A stretch of 36,033 bases of DNA from Conidiobolus incongruus B7586 (taxonomy: Eukaryota; Entomophthoromycota; Entomophthoromycetes; Entomophthorales; Conidiobolaceae). A program made the translations under genes and the position numbers. Location: positions 1 through 36,033 of the forward strand of contig JNEM01014153.1 in the NCBI GenBank assembly GCA_000697335.1, in the 5' to 3' direction. The notes below the pieces were generated by a model. It did not search any database, had not been told where the DNA came from, and saw nothing but the letters and a program-made list of their open reading frames with translations. Shown piece by piece: positions 22,315 through 34,557 of the stretch (positions are counted from its first letter, which is position 1; every line of letters starts with the position of its first letter).

Positions 22315-22435
22315 CAAAAGTCAGAATGATAGATTATAAATTGAGTATGTATTCAAGATTAATTTGATATAATGTTTAATCATCAAGTTAACTTGATTAG
22401 CCTCACTCTTACTAATTAACTTTTCATATTTAAAA

Positions 22436-23848
22436 ATGGCTCAAATTAAACGTGTAAGTAAAAAAAAATTAAAAATAATATATAAAGCTAATACTAAATA
22501 AAATTATAGAGAAATACTAAAGCTAAAAAGGAGATAACTACGAAAGTGGATTTAGTTAAACAGCAAAAAACTAAGAATGTTCTGGGGAAAGCTACTAAAT
22601 CAAAAACTCCAAATTCAAAATCTAAAAAATCTAATACTGAAGGGAAAATAGGAAGTGAAAGGGTCGTTCTAAAGGACCTTACTCAGAATCAAGTAAAAAT
22701 TTGGATTAATCATGTCTTGACATTATTTAACATGTTTTATAGTCTGAAATAATTGTTATAAAATCACCCAAAACAGAAGGAAATGATGCAGCTTCTTCAG
22801 CTATATTGACTTCAAAAACTCTTGATAAATCTCAATCAACATCTCGGATCAATCTAGTATCTAGTGATGAGACACCTATTGAAGCACACACTCCTGAAGA
22901 TCCCCAAGCTTCAACCACGATATCTAGTAAAGATGAAAGTCTAAGTGAATCTGACCCAATGTCAGAATTTCCTTGGCTGCATATCAGCCCAGACCAAATT
23001 ATGATGCTTCCAGAATATGAACAGGATTATTTCAAGACGATTAGAGAATCAGAAATGAAATATATTATCGAACGTGATAGTGTAGAGCAACAACCTTACA
23101 TTACACCTGAAATGAGAATTGATTTGATGAATTGGCTTATTCAAAGTCATCATCAATACGAGCTCACACCAGAAACTCTCTATTTGACAGTAAATCTTAT
23201 TGATCGTTGCCTTGCCAAACGTGTGTTCAGTTCCAAGACCCTCAACCTCACAACGATGACATGTTTATTTATTATGGCAAAATATCAAGAAGTATATCCT
23301 CCAACTCTCGATAATATTGTCAAACTACTCGCCCCAGATCACGATGCCGAAGATGTCAAGAAAGCTGAAATGTATATCCTCGGTCTAAACGATTACGATC
23401 TTGAATATCCCGGTCCTATGAGTTTTATGCGACGAATCAATCGTGCCGATCACTTACAAGATCAATTCAGAGATTACTGCAAATTTATTTTAGAGACTAC
23501 ACTTTATTATAATGATTTTGTGCATATTCCTATTTCCAAACTAACAGCAGCTTCCTATTATATTGCAAAATTTGTGGGCGATTCTAAAGATTGGGTAAAT
23601 TTCTAACATTCTCATTCAATTCAGTGCGTTTTAACTTTTCTATCTTTTAGTCAAAGGCTCATGAATATCTTTCAGGATACACTGCTGCCGATCTCAAAGA
23701 TGTGGTGAACATGATCGTGAATCGAATTAGAGGTCTCGATCTTGGTTCGATGGTCTACCACAAGTACAGTTCTGACGATTTTGGCCAAGCTTCGGCCATC
23801 GTGTGCCAAAATTTGGGCTCATTTTTGGGTCCATTGCCTCAATTCTGA
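22436..23848 (+). CDS. B-type (mitotic) cyclin
   Basis: Exons 22436-22453, 22510-22692, 22743-23594 and 23651-23848 give 416 residues; introns are 56, 50 and 56 nt. The cyclin box begins near residue 170 (PEYEQDYFKTIRESE, then MRIDLMNWLIQSHHQYELTP and ETLYLTVNLIDRCLA), followed by the MAKYQEVYPPTLDNIV segment and a second cyclin fold with HIPISKLTAASYYIAKF. This is the A/B cyclin pattern; B-type is favoured by overall similarity. It would activate Cdk1 for mitosis. The basic, disordered N-terminal region holds a destruction-box-like RVVLKDLTQN at residues 57-66, expected for APC/C-dependent proteolysis, although N is one place later than in the canonical RxxLxxxxN. No KEN box seen. The first coding exon has only six codons (MAQIKR). 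ATG 22436 is chosen because the exon joins in frame to the basic region. Confidence 0.92.
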
Positions 23849-24756
23849 TTCCCTTTTCCCAAATCACTGTATTTTTTATCTTTAGTCCCGATTTATGAGA
23901 TTGACATTAGTTCTCTATGTATTTTAATTTTTTTCATATTTGGTATATATCGATTATAGTAATTCGGATTTTATTATTGGTCATATATTTTCAACTATTA
24001 TACCTCAATTTTATCTTCAAGTTAATAATGAAACTTGAAAATTTTATAATTTAATAACCCTCCATACGCAGTACTCCATAAATTTATACACAAATAAAAT
24101 TTTAACTTAGATAATGGGGTCCTATTAAAATTTTAATTTCATTTTATTCAAATCATTTGACTTTAAATGATTGAATTCATTATTTATACACTATTTTCTT
24201 CGAATTTTCTCATCCCAATTCCTAAGATTATAAAAATGTTACATATTAAATCCAAACACTAATTTATTGAAATCATTTAAGATAATATTTAGCATGTTTC
24301 AGTTCAAAATCTCATTAATCATAACTAAAAAATTGATTTTAAATAAACTTGATGGAATTATGAAATGATTCCGATAAGAACCACTAAGGAAATAGTCATT
24401 ATCAGTTTACATAATTAATATAGATCAAAATAAAAAACATGATTTAAAATAATTCATAGATTTTAAACTTTAAATCATTAGGTTGAATTATATAATCATA
24501 ATACAAGAAATTTCCAATTAAAGAGTGAATTCTATATAAAATCTTGTGAAATTGTAATTAAAAATAAAATAATATAAAGGAAGTATTTTCATTTTCATCA
24601 TATTTATAAGTCTCTATAATGTAAGAACTTGGAATAATATAAATTAAAAGGAGAATCTAGTTGTAAAGAGTAATTATATTAATCGGATTGCAGTGAATAG
24701 AATAGGATAAAAGTTAATTTTGTAAATACATTCTATATAAAATTATTATAAATGAC
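23849..24756. other. Intergenic spacer between convergent genes
   Basis: About 0.9 kb of AT-rich DNA between the 3' ends of the cyclin gene (+) and the Nug1-like gene (-). No frame or RNA gene recognised. Confidence 0.65.
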
Positions 24757-26818
24757 CTAGAGGTCTTCGTCGTCATCATCGTCATTTTGAGGCATAGGCT
24801 TACCGAGGACCTTGGAAGCCAGGTTCATCATGAATGATCCCTTATTCTGGTCCTTGAGAACGTCGAAGTCGTACTCGTCATCTTCATCTTCTTCCATGTC
24901 GTCACCATTCAAGCCCATGGCGGCTAATTCGAGATCCATACCATAGGCACTGTCCTTTTGCTGCTTCTTCAAGGCCTTTTGCTTTTTCTTCAAAGCCTTC
25001 TTGGCATTTTGGTTGGCTTGTGGATTGAGGGCTAATTCTTGCTCAGTGAATATGGATGTAGTTTTGGCGGATTTGGAGGGAGCGACATTAACCTGGATAT
25101 ATAAGTTAAATATTTGGTATATGTAGGAGAATTTAGGAGGTGTTACCTTTTCTTTGACATATATGGTTTGTTCATCATCACAGTCCATGCTATTTTCGCT
25201 AAACAGCCGTTAAAATAGAGTTAATAAGATACAAAATATCGAACTTACTCTTGCTCCATGTTATTCAAAAATTCACTATCGGCATTGGAGGCATCAAGAT
25301 CGGGATTCAAGACCAAAGTCTTTTTGTTAACGGTAGTAGGAGCATTAGTCAAAACTTGAGCTTGATCAAATTCATCAAGATTGAATTCTTTACTCCATCC
25401 CTCGACAACAGCTGTATTCTGAGCGATTTCTTGCTTGGATTCTGTAGGGGGTAAAGTGTAGTAGGCGATCTTACCAGTGTTCCAATCGTTGAGGACTAAT
25501 CTGGCGGCACCTTCGAGATCGGGGAGACCTCCCTTGCGGATCTTACCTCTGGCTCTGGCCAATTCAATCAAGAAACCAGTGACATCAGAGAAGGGAGGTA
25601 ATTCGTAGTGATTCATCATTGTTTGAGGCTTACATTTAGTGAGCAAGTGTTGGACAGGAGCGATGGGATCAGATAATAATTCGACCTTGATACAGTTGCG
25701 CAATAAGACATCACCGTAGTCGAGGCGCTTGGAGTTGGAGGGAAGATCAAAGACAATGCCAGGACAATCTAATAACTTGAGGTTGGAGTCGAGGTGGACT
25801 TCTTGAGCAACTTTAGTGAAACCAGGAGTGGAACCAACACCACAGACCTTGGCTCTGCGAAGGGAATTGATTAAGGAACTTTTACCGACGTTGGGGTAAC
25901 CAATAACACCAACGGTCAAAGAAGTCTTCAAGTTGGCGCTACGACTGTAGTTTTTGAGCAATTTGATGAGAGATTCAGCACCAACGGATTCAGCACTTCC
26001 AAGAAGGTCGCTATCGGCCTTCTTAATGTGAATGGAGCTTTGACCAATGTTGGAGCGTTGCTTTTGAGTGGATGATTTGAAACCAATGGTGGGATATTCG
26101 CGACGCAAGTACTTGATCCACTTGTCAGCAACATCCCTGGGGACAAGATCGACCTTGTTCAGAACCAAGATAATACGCTTTTGAATACCGGAATCCATGA
26201 CCATGCGTTCAATATGAGTAGTACGACAGCCCATGGGATCACGAGCGTCCAAAACTTCGAGAATGACATCAGCTTCAGTCAATACCTTCTTAAATTCTCT
26301 AAAGTAAGCTTTTCTAGAGTTATCGCGACCTCCAGTCACAGCCAAATCCTGTTCCATATCAGCATCGCTCTCATCTTCGGAATTCTCGAATTCCTGAGCT
26401 CTTTGTTCGGCCTTAGCGGCAATTTCGGCCAAATTACGGTTCTTGTCCTGCAAAATTTGACGAGCGTCCTGCTGTCTATCTCTCTCTTCAACAGCTCTCA
26501 TCTGACGCTCTTCAACTTGCTGTAATAAACTCTCCTTGAAGGGCCACAAACTGGGAATACCGGGATCTTTCTTACTCTCTAAATTTACCATTAATAATAT
26601 TTATTTTTGAAATTTAATAAAATTACTATTAGATTTAGGGTGAAGTCTGGCTTCTTTACGATCTTTACGATGTTTTTCATTGGCCTTTTTATGAATTTTA
26701 GCGGCCATACGAGTACTTGTACGCTTGCTTTTATGCTCTAATTGACCAATGATCAATATTATTAAAATTCATAATTGAAATTATTTTTCACTCACTTTTG
26801 TGTACCATTTTGATTTAT
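24757..26818 (-). CDS. Nucleolar GTPase, Nug1/GNL3 (nucleostemin) family
   Basis: Minus-strand exons 26818-26806, 26737-26627, 26578-25249, 25198-25147 and 25092-24757 give 613 residues. It starts with a very basic segment (HKSKRTSTRMAAKIHKKANE, KHRKDRKEAR), typical of the GN3L/Grn1 nucleolar-targeting region, then KKDPGIPSLWPFKE and a Glu/Gln/Arg-rich coiled coil. The GTPase domain is circularly permuted, as in the YlqF/YawG group: G4 NKVD (182-185) comes before G1 GYPNVGKS (268-275) and G3 DCPG (312-315). These proteins act in the nucleolus in 60S ribosomal subunit assembly and export. The C terminus is Lys/Gln-rich, then strongly acidic (ending DDDDDEDL). Introns are 68, 48, 50 and 54 nt; the last has no in-frame stop. 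The first coding exon is only 13 nt. A start at ATG 26591 would drop the basic region and is rejected. Nug1 versus GNL3/GNL3L cannot be settled by eye. Confidence 0.93.
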
Positions 26819-27826
26819 TAATTTTATTATTTCTATCAACAAAAAAATATTTAAAGAATTAGTCTATTTCTATTTTAAAATTAGTTTGAGAATTTTGAAT
26901 TGATATTATTAATTATATTTAATAATATTATTCTGAATTGAAATTTTTTTGGTTAGAAATCTATTTAAAAAAGAGATGAGTTCTTCGAATTTATGGGATT
27001 TTAGATAATATATATCAAATATCACAAATTTTAAAAATACTGTTTTAATAGTAATTTCTTTTGTCTATGAGAAATTGGTGCACAAATGTAAATTCATAGA
27101 TTATTCCTTGATAAATACTATTTTCAAAATTAGGTCTTAATATTAAAATATCAGTCATTTCTAGAACTTTTTTCAATTCCTATTTGTTATAAACCAATAA
27201 AATTATATAAATTGTAATTCTTAAATGAATTTATAAATTTTCAATATTTAAAATAATGCATTAATAAAGTGTTCAAATTAATTGAAATATCATCAAAATA
27301 AATTTGAACTTGAGTATTATTGTAATCTGAATTTTAAATTATTGTGATCCCATAATATTTTCCTCTTCCTATGGTTTTCCATTACAGGGTTAAATAGACC
27401 TGAAGATAACCAAAAGCATTAGCATATTTATTAAACTGAAATTTAATAACATATTATCACGTCTTAATTTTTGACGAAGGAAGGTATATTAGTCCTTAAG
27501 TTTAATAAAATCCTATTCTCCTCCCACCTAACGCATTAATTCACCAAATAATTAACTAAAATAAAATGAAATATTAATTTAATATTAAATTAAATAATAC
27601 ATATATAATTTAATAGCAATGTCATTAATTTTATTAAAACACTATGGAGGTATTACCTTACATGCTTTTGTTATTTATTTAATTAATTTTTTTGGAACAG
27701 AACCCCGACATAAAAACGAGTTCTGAATGCTATTGAATGGAACCATCAAGGAGTGAAACAATTTAACATCAGCAAAATTATGATTTTAATTATATGATTA
27801 GATTAAGTGTTTTAGCTATGAAATAA
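26819..27826. other. Intergenic region between divergent genes
   Basis: About 1 kb of AT-rich DNA between the start of the Nug1-like gene (-) and the first recognisable part of the KAT14-like gene (+). Around 27700-27760 a short GC-richer patch after an AG (27705-27706) could be a lost 5' exon of the latter, but no conserved residue proves it. Confidence 0.5.
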
Positions 27827-30564
27827 TACAACCAATGCCACCGACTATTTCATTTTAACTATTTAAAATTCTCTACAAAGCCGAAACTGTGGTTGCTAAG
27901 TGACCACTTCTGGCGCTTCGTCTGTTCCAAATGCAGCGGCGGGGTCGAAAAGAGGAAACATCTCAAACTTAGTTGGGTACAATTCATTTTCTACAATTTC
28001 ATATGTCACCATACCATCAAACACCAGTATTTATGTCATCCTTATGTGAACCTTGAACTAAATTCAGTATTCAAATCTCACAACGAAAAATCAAGACACA
28101 TTTATTTTCGTTCAAAGGAGGATATCTGTAGTATTATTGGTTCATACTGGAATGAACTGTGTCCTGATAGGCAAAGATTGCCAACTTGGAATAATACCAT
28201 AGCGAGTGCTCTGTCTACCAATTCCAAGATTTTTTGTCTGGGACTGTTATATTTAATATTGGAGGTATTTTTATAAAATTTGTATTATTTAGGAATTTAA
28301 TGGTCTTTAGGTTGGTGGAGTCTGCATAAGATGCTGTCTTCTGGTATATTAAGTAATTACTGATAATTGAATCATTATTTTGGTTGTTGATTTTAATTAA
28401 TTTAGATCAATCTGTTTAAAAGGCTATTTTAAGGGGTAAGAGTGTGACTTCATCTCCCAGAAAACAAACAGCAACAAGAGTATATTAATCAATCTATTTA
28501 AGTCTATATAATCTCACATAATTCTAGCCATTTAAAGCGACACTTATAATACTACAATAGACAACTACCAATAAGAACCCATTCATCAAAGCTCAAGAAG
28601 ATGGTCTTTCAACAGATTGTGACGATATTTGATCTCTTTCATCATTATCAGATCTTGAAAATTCTTCAGCGTCGACCAAAGTACCATCCAAACGACCATC
28701 TTCATTCATGAAGGTGAGACCTTCTAAACTGCCACAACTCACCCACTCAACCACCAATTGCGATAGCGACGCTTCCGGTCTCACGTCGCCAGACCAAAAG
28801 GATCGAAAATTTTAACCCTCCAAAAATTCTTACAAGCGTGAATTTTCCAGCTCTCCTTCGTCCCTCTCCAGATCACCTCCAAATTCTGCGAATAATATGG
28901 TATATTCGGATTTTTTGTCGCCTTGCAGAGCATTGGATCATACAGTATCTGAGTTATTTAAGAGTTTGGAACGTTGTAACAAAGTAAATCAAATTATTAT
29001 TAATGTTAATTTACTATTTTTAGAATATTGATAGCAACTCTTTTAGTTTGATAATATCAATATTATTTATAATTTGAATAGATTTGAAATCGAATCACAC
29101 GACAGAACCTACGATTGCTTTACCTTTTAGTAATCGTAAAGCGAAATCTGTAACTGGTAACGCCATCTTATCAATGGAAGGTCCTATTCACTGTGAGTCA
29201 ATAACTATATAAGTTTATAACTTTTGTCAAATAATTCATAAATCATTGTTAATATAGTAATTATTTAAATTTTTTATTTAGAATGATAGTGATCTTCAAA
29301 CCGGACAAAGCTTATTAGTTATGAAAGAGGAACCAAATGACGATGATATATTGTCGGATACGGAGTTAGATTATATGCACGCTCAGATGGAATGGGAGAC
29401 CACGGTAAAATTGAGCTATATCAGATATCGCTTACCTTCAGAGGCTTCGCAAATGTTGAGATGGTTGCAAATCAGAAGGGTACTCTATCATATTATATCT
29501 GTTGATACATGTTATTAATCATTTGTTTAAATACATCGCCAACTCAATCGCAAATTACTGGACATTGATCATATTTCGAGCGATTATCTGCATAATATAC
29601 CCATGGAAATATCACTATGTCCGTCACCCTCAAGTCAGTGTACAACTGAAGCATTCAAGAATTTTAGGGACGGCCGCGATAAAGAACCAAGTGCTTATCA
29701 GTTGCAGTAGAATCTCAAGCATTACAAAGTAAAAATTATTGATAAATATCCACTAATGCTACTAACCATGGTTATTAGATTAATGCAACATTCTATAAGG
29801 ATTCATTTGCTTCAAGGATCTATAGTAACCTAACATTTTTAAATTCGGACATCTACCACCAACTCAAGAGTAGTGTTTACAGCCTGAATCAACCCCTAAA
29901 ACTTCTATTAGGAGCAGAATTTCAGTACAAGAACATGCCACCCAGAATACAAACGTTACAAGCTATTGAACTCTACGACAAATATTTGAAAGGGCTGAAA
30001 AAATGAATCTTAAGAATTATAAACACACAGTAACGATTAATTATCGCTACTTTCAGAGGAAATATTCAGATCAGTTGAATCAATTGTTGTGTAGGGCGTT
30101 TTGGCCAAGGATTAACAGTAAGTTTGATTAAATTTAATAATTATAACAAATAATTAATTATATTTTAGTATCTGATCCCCTTGACTTCCCAGAATTCACT
30201 GGCAATGCACTCTACAACCAGATAGTTATAGGATGTGCATTCATAATACCTGAGAGCTATATCACATACAATGCAATATCAGACGGCTGGCAAAAATGCT
30301 GGTATTGGTAAATTCATGTTGTACCGTCAAATTCAAACGAAAAAGAGCCAACATATCATATTGCAGGTATTTGCCAACAATCCAGCAATAGTAACCCCAC
30401 CATCACCATCATATAAATCCAATACTAATGATATTGAGTAGATTATGTATCAAAAATTTGGATTCAAACCTGAGCAATTTTTAATTAATATTCACGATAA
30501 GTATTTGCTTTAAGGGTCCAAATTGTTTGGGAATATCTAGTTGATTAGAGACAGACAAAAATAA
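27827..30564 (+). pseudogene. KAT14/CSRP2BP-like acetyltransferase gene, decaying
   Basis: Separate stretches match KAT14 (CSRP2BP), the ATAC-complex acetyltransferase subunit, in the right order. At 27827-28330: CHRLF, HFWRFVCSKCSGG, LKLSWVQ, YFRSKEDICSIIGSYWNELC, PTWNNTIASALSTNSK and, in another frame, FLSGTVIFNIGGWWSLHKM. A Ser/Pro-rich middle follows at 28626-28983 (ending LFKSLERCNK) with acidic exons to about 29480. The C-terminal GNAT region at 30062-30564 reads KYSDQLNQLLCRAFWPRIN, DPLDFPEFTGNALYNQIVIG, AGIGKFMLYRQIQT, ANNPAI and MYQKFGFKPEQF. Plausible introns survive (28265-28310, 30118-30168, 30391-30441). Against function: frameshifts at a T run (28230-28235) and an A run (30292-30296), several in-frame stops (for example in KF*PSK, QLQ*NLKHYK and near the C terminus), and an exon after LQIRR without a usable acceptor. 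No start codon was found. It looks like a recently lost host gene; assembly error could explain the homopolymer shifts but not all stops. Confidence 0.7.
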
Positions 30565-31084
30565 GTCAACTATTATCTAGTTGTAATGTATTGATGGTGG
30601 TTTAGATTCAATTTTTAGTTTAAACTATCATAATTTAACAAATAGAAACTTAAATTTTATTATTTTGTTTAGATTTTACTTTCAATTCCTTCATTTTTAA
30701 TAATCTTTTTTAATAATATTTTACTAATATGAAAAGAAATATTTTCAATTAATTTATATTATAATTACTCGATTTTCTCAATAATTATCCTGTTGATATA
30801 TTCATAGATAGATAATCTAATTTTTAATACATCTTTATTACCAAGTTTAATATATTAAGTTCCCGAGTTATTATTGATTATTTTCACATTCAACCTAATG
30901 ATGTAGTATGTATTTTATAAATTTCAAACTATAGATATATATTTTCAATGTAAAAACTCAAAAATTATTTTGATTAAATCATATTCAAAATTACAAATTT
31001 AGGTTCATATCTTTAATATATTAATATCGTTGATAATATTAGTCATTACTTGAAATAATACACCTTTTCCATTACCTCAATATC
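30565..31084. other. AT-rich intergenic spacer
   Basis: Sequence downstream of the KAT14-like relic. Nothing recognised. Confidence 0.6.
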
Positions 31085-31480
31085 ATGTCCAAACCTGGAA
31101 GCCGTCATCAGTATAATTCCACAAATGTTCACCTTAATAGAATTTCACTCTTGCTTCGATTCCTCTTTGTCTAATAATTCCCCTTTCCCCTTTTACTTTC
31201 TTTGTTCTATTTACCTGTAATAGGCCTCGTATCATTTGATATTAATGATTGATCTATTCTAATTAACTTGAATCATCTTGTTCCATATCCTACTCAACCT
31301 TATGATCGCACAATAGCTAGTACTATCGCCCGAGGACTTGTTGAGTATGTTCCACTCTTCGTTAGTTCGCTTTTGCAAGCTGTCACAGCTCGCATTGCTG
31401 GAAAAATGACTGCAGTGGCTCTTCGAGAACCCATGCCGGCTACAATATTTATATTTATATTTGAATATCATTCATTTTAA
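31085..31480. other. GC-richer island of unknown nature
   Basis: A local rise in GC, strongest at 31268-31445, inside AT-rich spacer. The + strand is open from 31253 to 31480 without an ATG near its start (NHLVPYPTQPYDRTIASTIA, then RGLVEYVPLFVSSLLQAVTA), and the minus strand is open over the same bases. At 31085 an ATG frame of 29 codons begins MSKPGSRHQYNSTN. The base use suggests former coding DNA, such as a gene or transposon remnant, but I recognise no family in any frame. Confidence 0.3.
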
Positions 31481-33492
31481 TTTTCGTATTTTATCCTTGA
31501 AATATCAAATAAAATATTGAATATTTGATTTTAGGTTATAAATATTTTAGAATTATCAAATATAAATCTAAGCAATTATCCAAATTATAAATAAGGTTTG
31601 ATAGATATATTATAAATTTGAAAAACTATAAAAAAATCTTAGTCGAAACGGATTGCTCTAAAGCATTAGTAAAAATAATTAGTGTAATATTTATAAAGAA
31701 ATTTCATAATTCCACAATACATTATATCTTTTTAATATGATAATAGAATATTAAATTTAAATTATCACTATTCTACAAATAATAATTATAATATATACCC
31801 GGAAATTTTAAATGTTTCCAAAATTGATCCAAATATACTTTGGTAACTGTCTTAAAAATTATAATTTTATCTTTTTTGAAAATTACCACTATATAAATAG
31901 ATGTAATATATCTTTACTCAAATTATTTCTTGAATATTCTAATAAATATGAATTGATGTAAATTTATTAAATTGCTATGGAAAATCTGTTGGTTTAAAAT
32001 AGTTCTTCAAAGGAATTTATATATGAGCTTAATCAGATGGATAGATATTGGTTGTAAATGAGATTAAAATTATTTGAAGAATTGATATACCTTTATATTG
32101 TGAATATTCAATGGCCTTTCTACTTTTGTATTATATAAACAATGCAGATTTTAAATATAATTGACTCAATAAAGAATTTATTGAATAATATTGATTTTAT
32201 TAATGATTTTGAATATCTTTAATTTTGTTTTTGTTATTCTGAGTATCAAATTTGAATAAATTTGATCATCAAAATTTATAAAAAATTTAATGGCTGAGGT
32301 TATGATCCAATTATATTTAAAGAAACTATAAGTATTAACGCTAATTGATATTCTAGTAAAATTCAATATTTTATTTTCAAATTTTGAGTAAATTTTTCAC
32401 TTTTTTAAATTTGTATTAGAGCTATTGATATTTGTTACTCGATTAGGGAAATACCTTTTCCAACCAAATATTTTGTGGGGTTATATTAGTATCAATTTTA
32501 CTCAATTTTGTTATTTTGACAGTGATTGACAGTTAATTTTTTATTTATTATAAATAGACGAAACATAATCCAATCAAATAATATTTATTAAGTAAGATTA
32601 AATTTTGTATTAATATATCTTGAAAGGATATTATTATATATGTGTTTACATTTGAATAAAATATGTCACCACTTTAATATTCAATTGATAAATTTTTAAG
32701 ATGGGGAGGATTTTAGGTTAAGTTGATTTTCCACAAAAAAATTTAGACAGTTCAAATACCCCAAATATGTTACTTTTGATTTATAAAGTTGATTTTGAAT
32801 TGCAACAATGTTTAAATGATATAGGTATATTTGATCAATATTCATAATATCCAAAATTTATTATATTTTCAATTTTATATTCTCATAAATATCATTTGAA
32901 TATATTATATTAACTTGAAAGCAAGTGAATTTCAATTAAGTACATTATTTATCCCATAAATGGTAAGAAATTGGTATAGCCAATCATATTAATTAACTTT
33001 TCATTTTGATATTAAGCTAATAATATTATATAATTAATATCATTTTGTTCTTCATAATGAATTTAATTGGTTAATACTAACATCAGAATCCTGGAAAAAC
33101 TATTGTGAAAATAACCCCTCACAAGTTGAATAAATTGAAAAAACTTTATCAATCATATTTAATTCAATATTAAATCAAAAAATTATAAAAATAGTATCAA
33201 CTATTGATTACTTTTTAATCTGAAAAATTATATATAATCAGGTAGAGACTTTGTTTTTCATTTTGAATTTGTTAGCTGGAATTAAATAATTAATATAATT
33301 TATAATTTTGAATGCTTTTGAATTTTAATATAAAATTAAATTGACTGGTTTTTTAGAATATTGATAATTATAAAAAACTATTGGAAGTAAACAAGTGTTG
33401 AACTTAATTTATTATTTATTCAGGTGTTGTTATGTATCCTTGTACTTGCAAAAATTTGAAAATTTTCTAGTGTAAAAAAAATTTCATTTATT
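31481..33492. other. AT-rich intergenic region upstream of the HSF-type gene
   Basis: Two kilobases of AT-rich DNA; the short frames in it have no coding character. The promoter of the HSF-type gene lies at its right end, with no specific element identified. Confidence 0.6.
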
Positions 33493-34557
33493 ATGGAATC
33501 GGAACTTATGGATAAAAATGTTAACTCTAAAGATAAGCAGCCTTTTTCGTTAAAGTTATACAAGTAATTATTATCCATAATACTTTATATTAATATTGGT
33601 ATTAATTTCAAGTTTAGTGTTGTAAATAATGCTCCTTATATCACCTGGGCAAGTGACGGAGATAGTTTTTATATTAATGACGTCAATAAATTCGAATCGG
33701 AAGTAATGAAAGATTGTTTTAATAACGCTTGTATGTTATCTTTCGTTCGTCAACTTCATGTAAAATAATATCTACGTCAATCAAAATATATTTCTTTTTC
33801 TAAATCTATATCTATTATTCAGATTTATGGTTTTAGAAGATTGTTGGATGGCAGACGCACGAGGTATCAAACACCCACTAATTACGCTTCCTTCTTTCAC
33901 CCCTGCTTCAAGAGGGACCATCCGGAGTTATTATCTCAAGTCCAGCGTCAAAAGCGTAAGAAATCCTCTGATGAAATCGGTACTCAGAAGTCGGAAAAAA
34001 AGTCCAATTCTACAAAATATAACAATAATGGTAATAAGCAGCCATCGAAGGTTAAGACTATTCGACCGAAGCCTACCACGAATCAACCTAATCGCTCCCT
34101 GAATCCCTTCAGTCAACAAGATAATCTCACCGCAATTGACATAAATATCAACTCACTCGGTGTTTTAGACCCCACCATGACTGATCCAACCAAAACCCAA
34201 CCACTCCTGACGGGGTCTCACCTCAATCTCACACAGCCCGATGGTACGCTTCTTGATCATACGCATGCGAACGAGATCCTCGCACAATATCCTGAATTGT
34301 TCGCGGAAACGTCTCTCTTGACAATTGGAAAACAGTCCAACCAGATGAAGCCTTCGAGCAAGTCAAGCAAAAAGAAATCGGATACATACTCCGATGGTGG
34401 ATCTTCTGACTCTGACTTCAATCCCGTATTTACCATTGACGCGTCGACCAACCCTCCATTCCTCACTTACTTGCACGATCCCAAGCACCCAAACAAAAAA
34501 CCCAAAGAAGATAATAACATTGTCAGCAACTCCAAATTCATCAAAACAAATAACTAA
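33493..34557 (+). CDS. HSF-type DNA-binding domain transcription factor
   Basis: Exons 33493-33563, 33618-33759 and 33823-34557 give 315 residues; introns are 54 and 63 nt. Residues about 16-110 form a heat-shock-factor winged-helix domain: PFSLKLYNVVNNAPYITWAS, DGDSFYI, the recognition-helix region MLSFVRQLHIYGFRR, then the wing and YASFFHPCFKRDHPELLSQV. The second intron lies between RQLH and IYGF, a conserved place in the domain, and both joins restore family residues. Downstream is a Lys/Arg-rich stretch, a likely nuclear-localisation signal, followed by a Ser/Thr/Asn/Pro-rich tail. I see no heptad-repeat HR-A/B trimerisation region, so this may be a Sfl1/Mga1- or Skn7-like relative rather than the canonical Hsf1. 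It would bind DNA in the nucleus; its targets are unknown. ATG 33493 is the first methionine in frame. Confidence 0.9.

Noticed and set aside
26181-26525. 114-codon plus-strand frame inside the Nug1-like gene
   Set aside because: Shadow of the GTPase gene on the other strand, whose protein is clearly conserved.
26577-26591. ATG 26591 as the start of the Nug1-like protein
   Set aside because: The ATG lies within a 48-nt intron; splicing joins KSNK to SKKDPGIP and supplies the conserved basic N terminus.
30391-30441. 51-nt insertion between NNPAI and MYQKFGF first read as a disruptive insertion in the KAT14-like gene
   Set aside because: It begins with GT, ends with TAG, contains ACTAATG and restores the family sequence when removed, so it is an ordinary intron.
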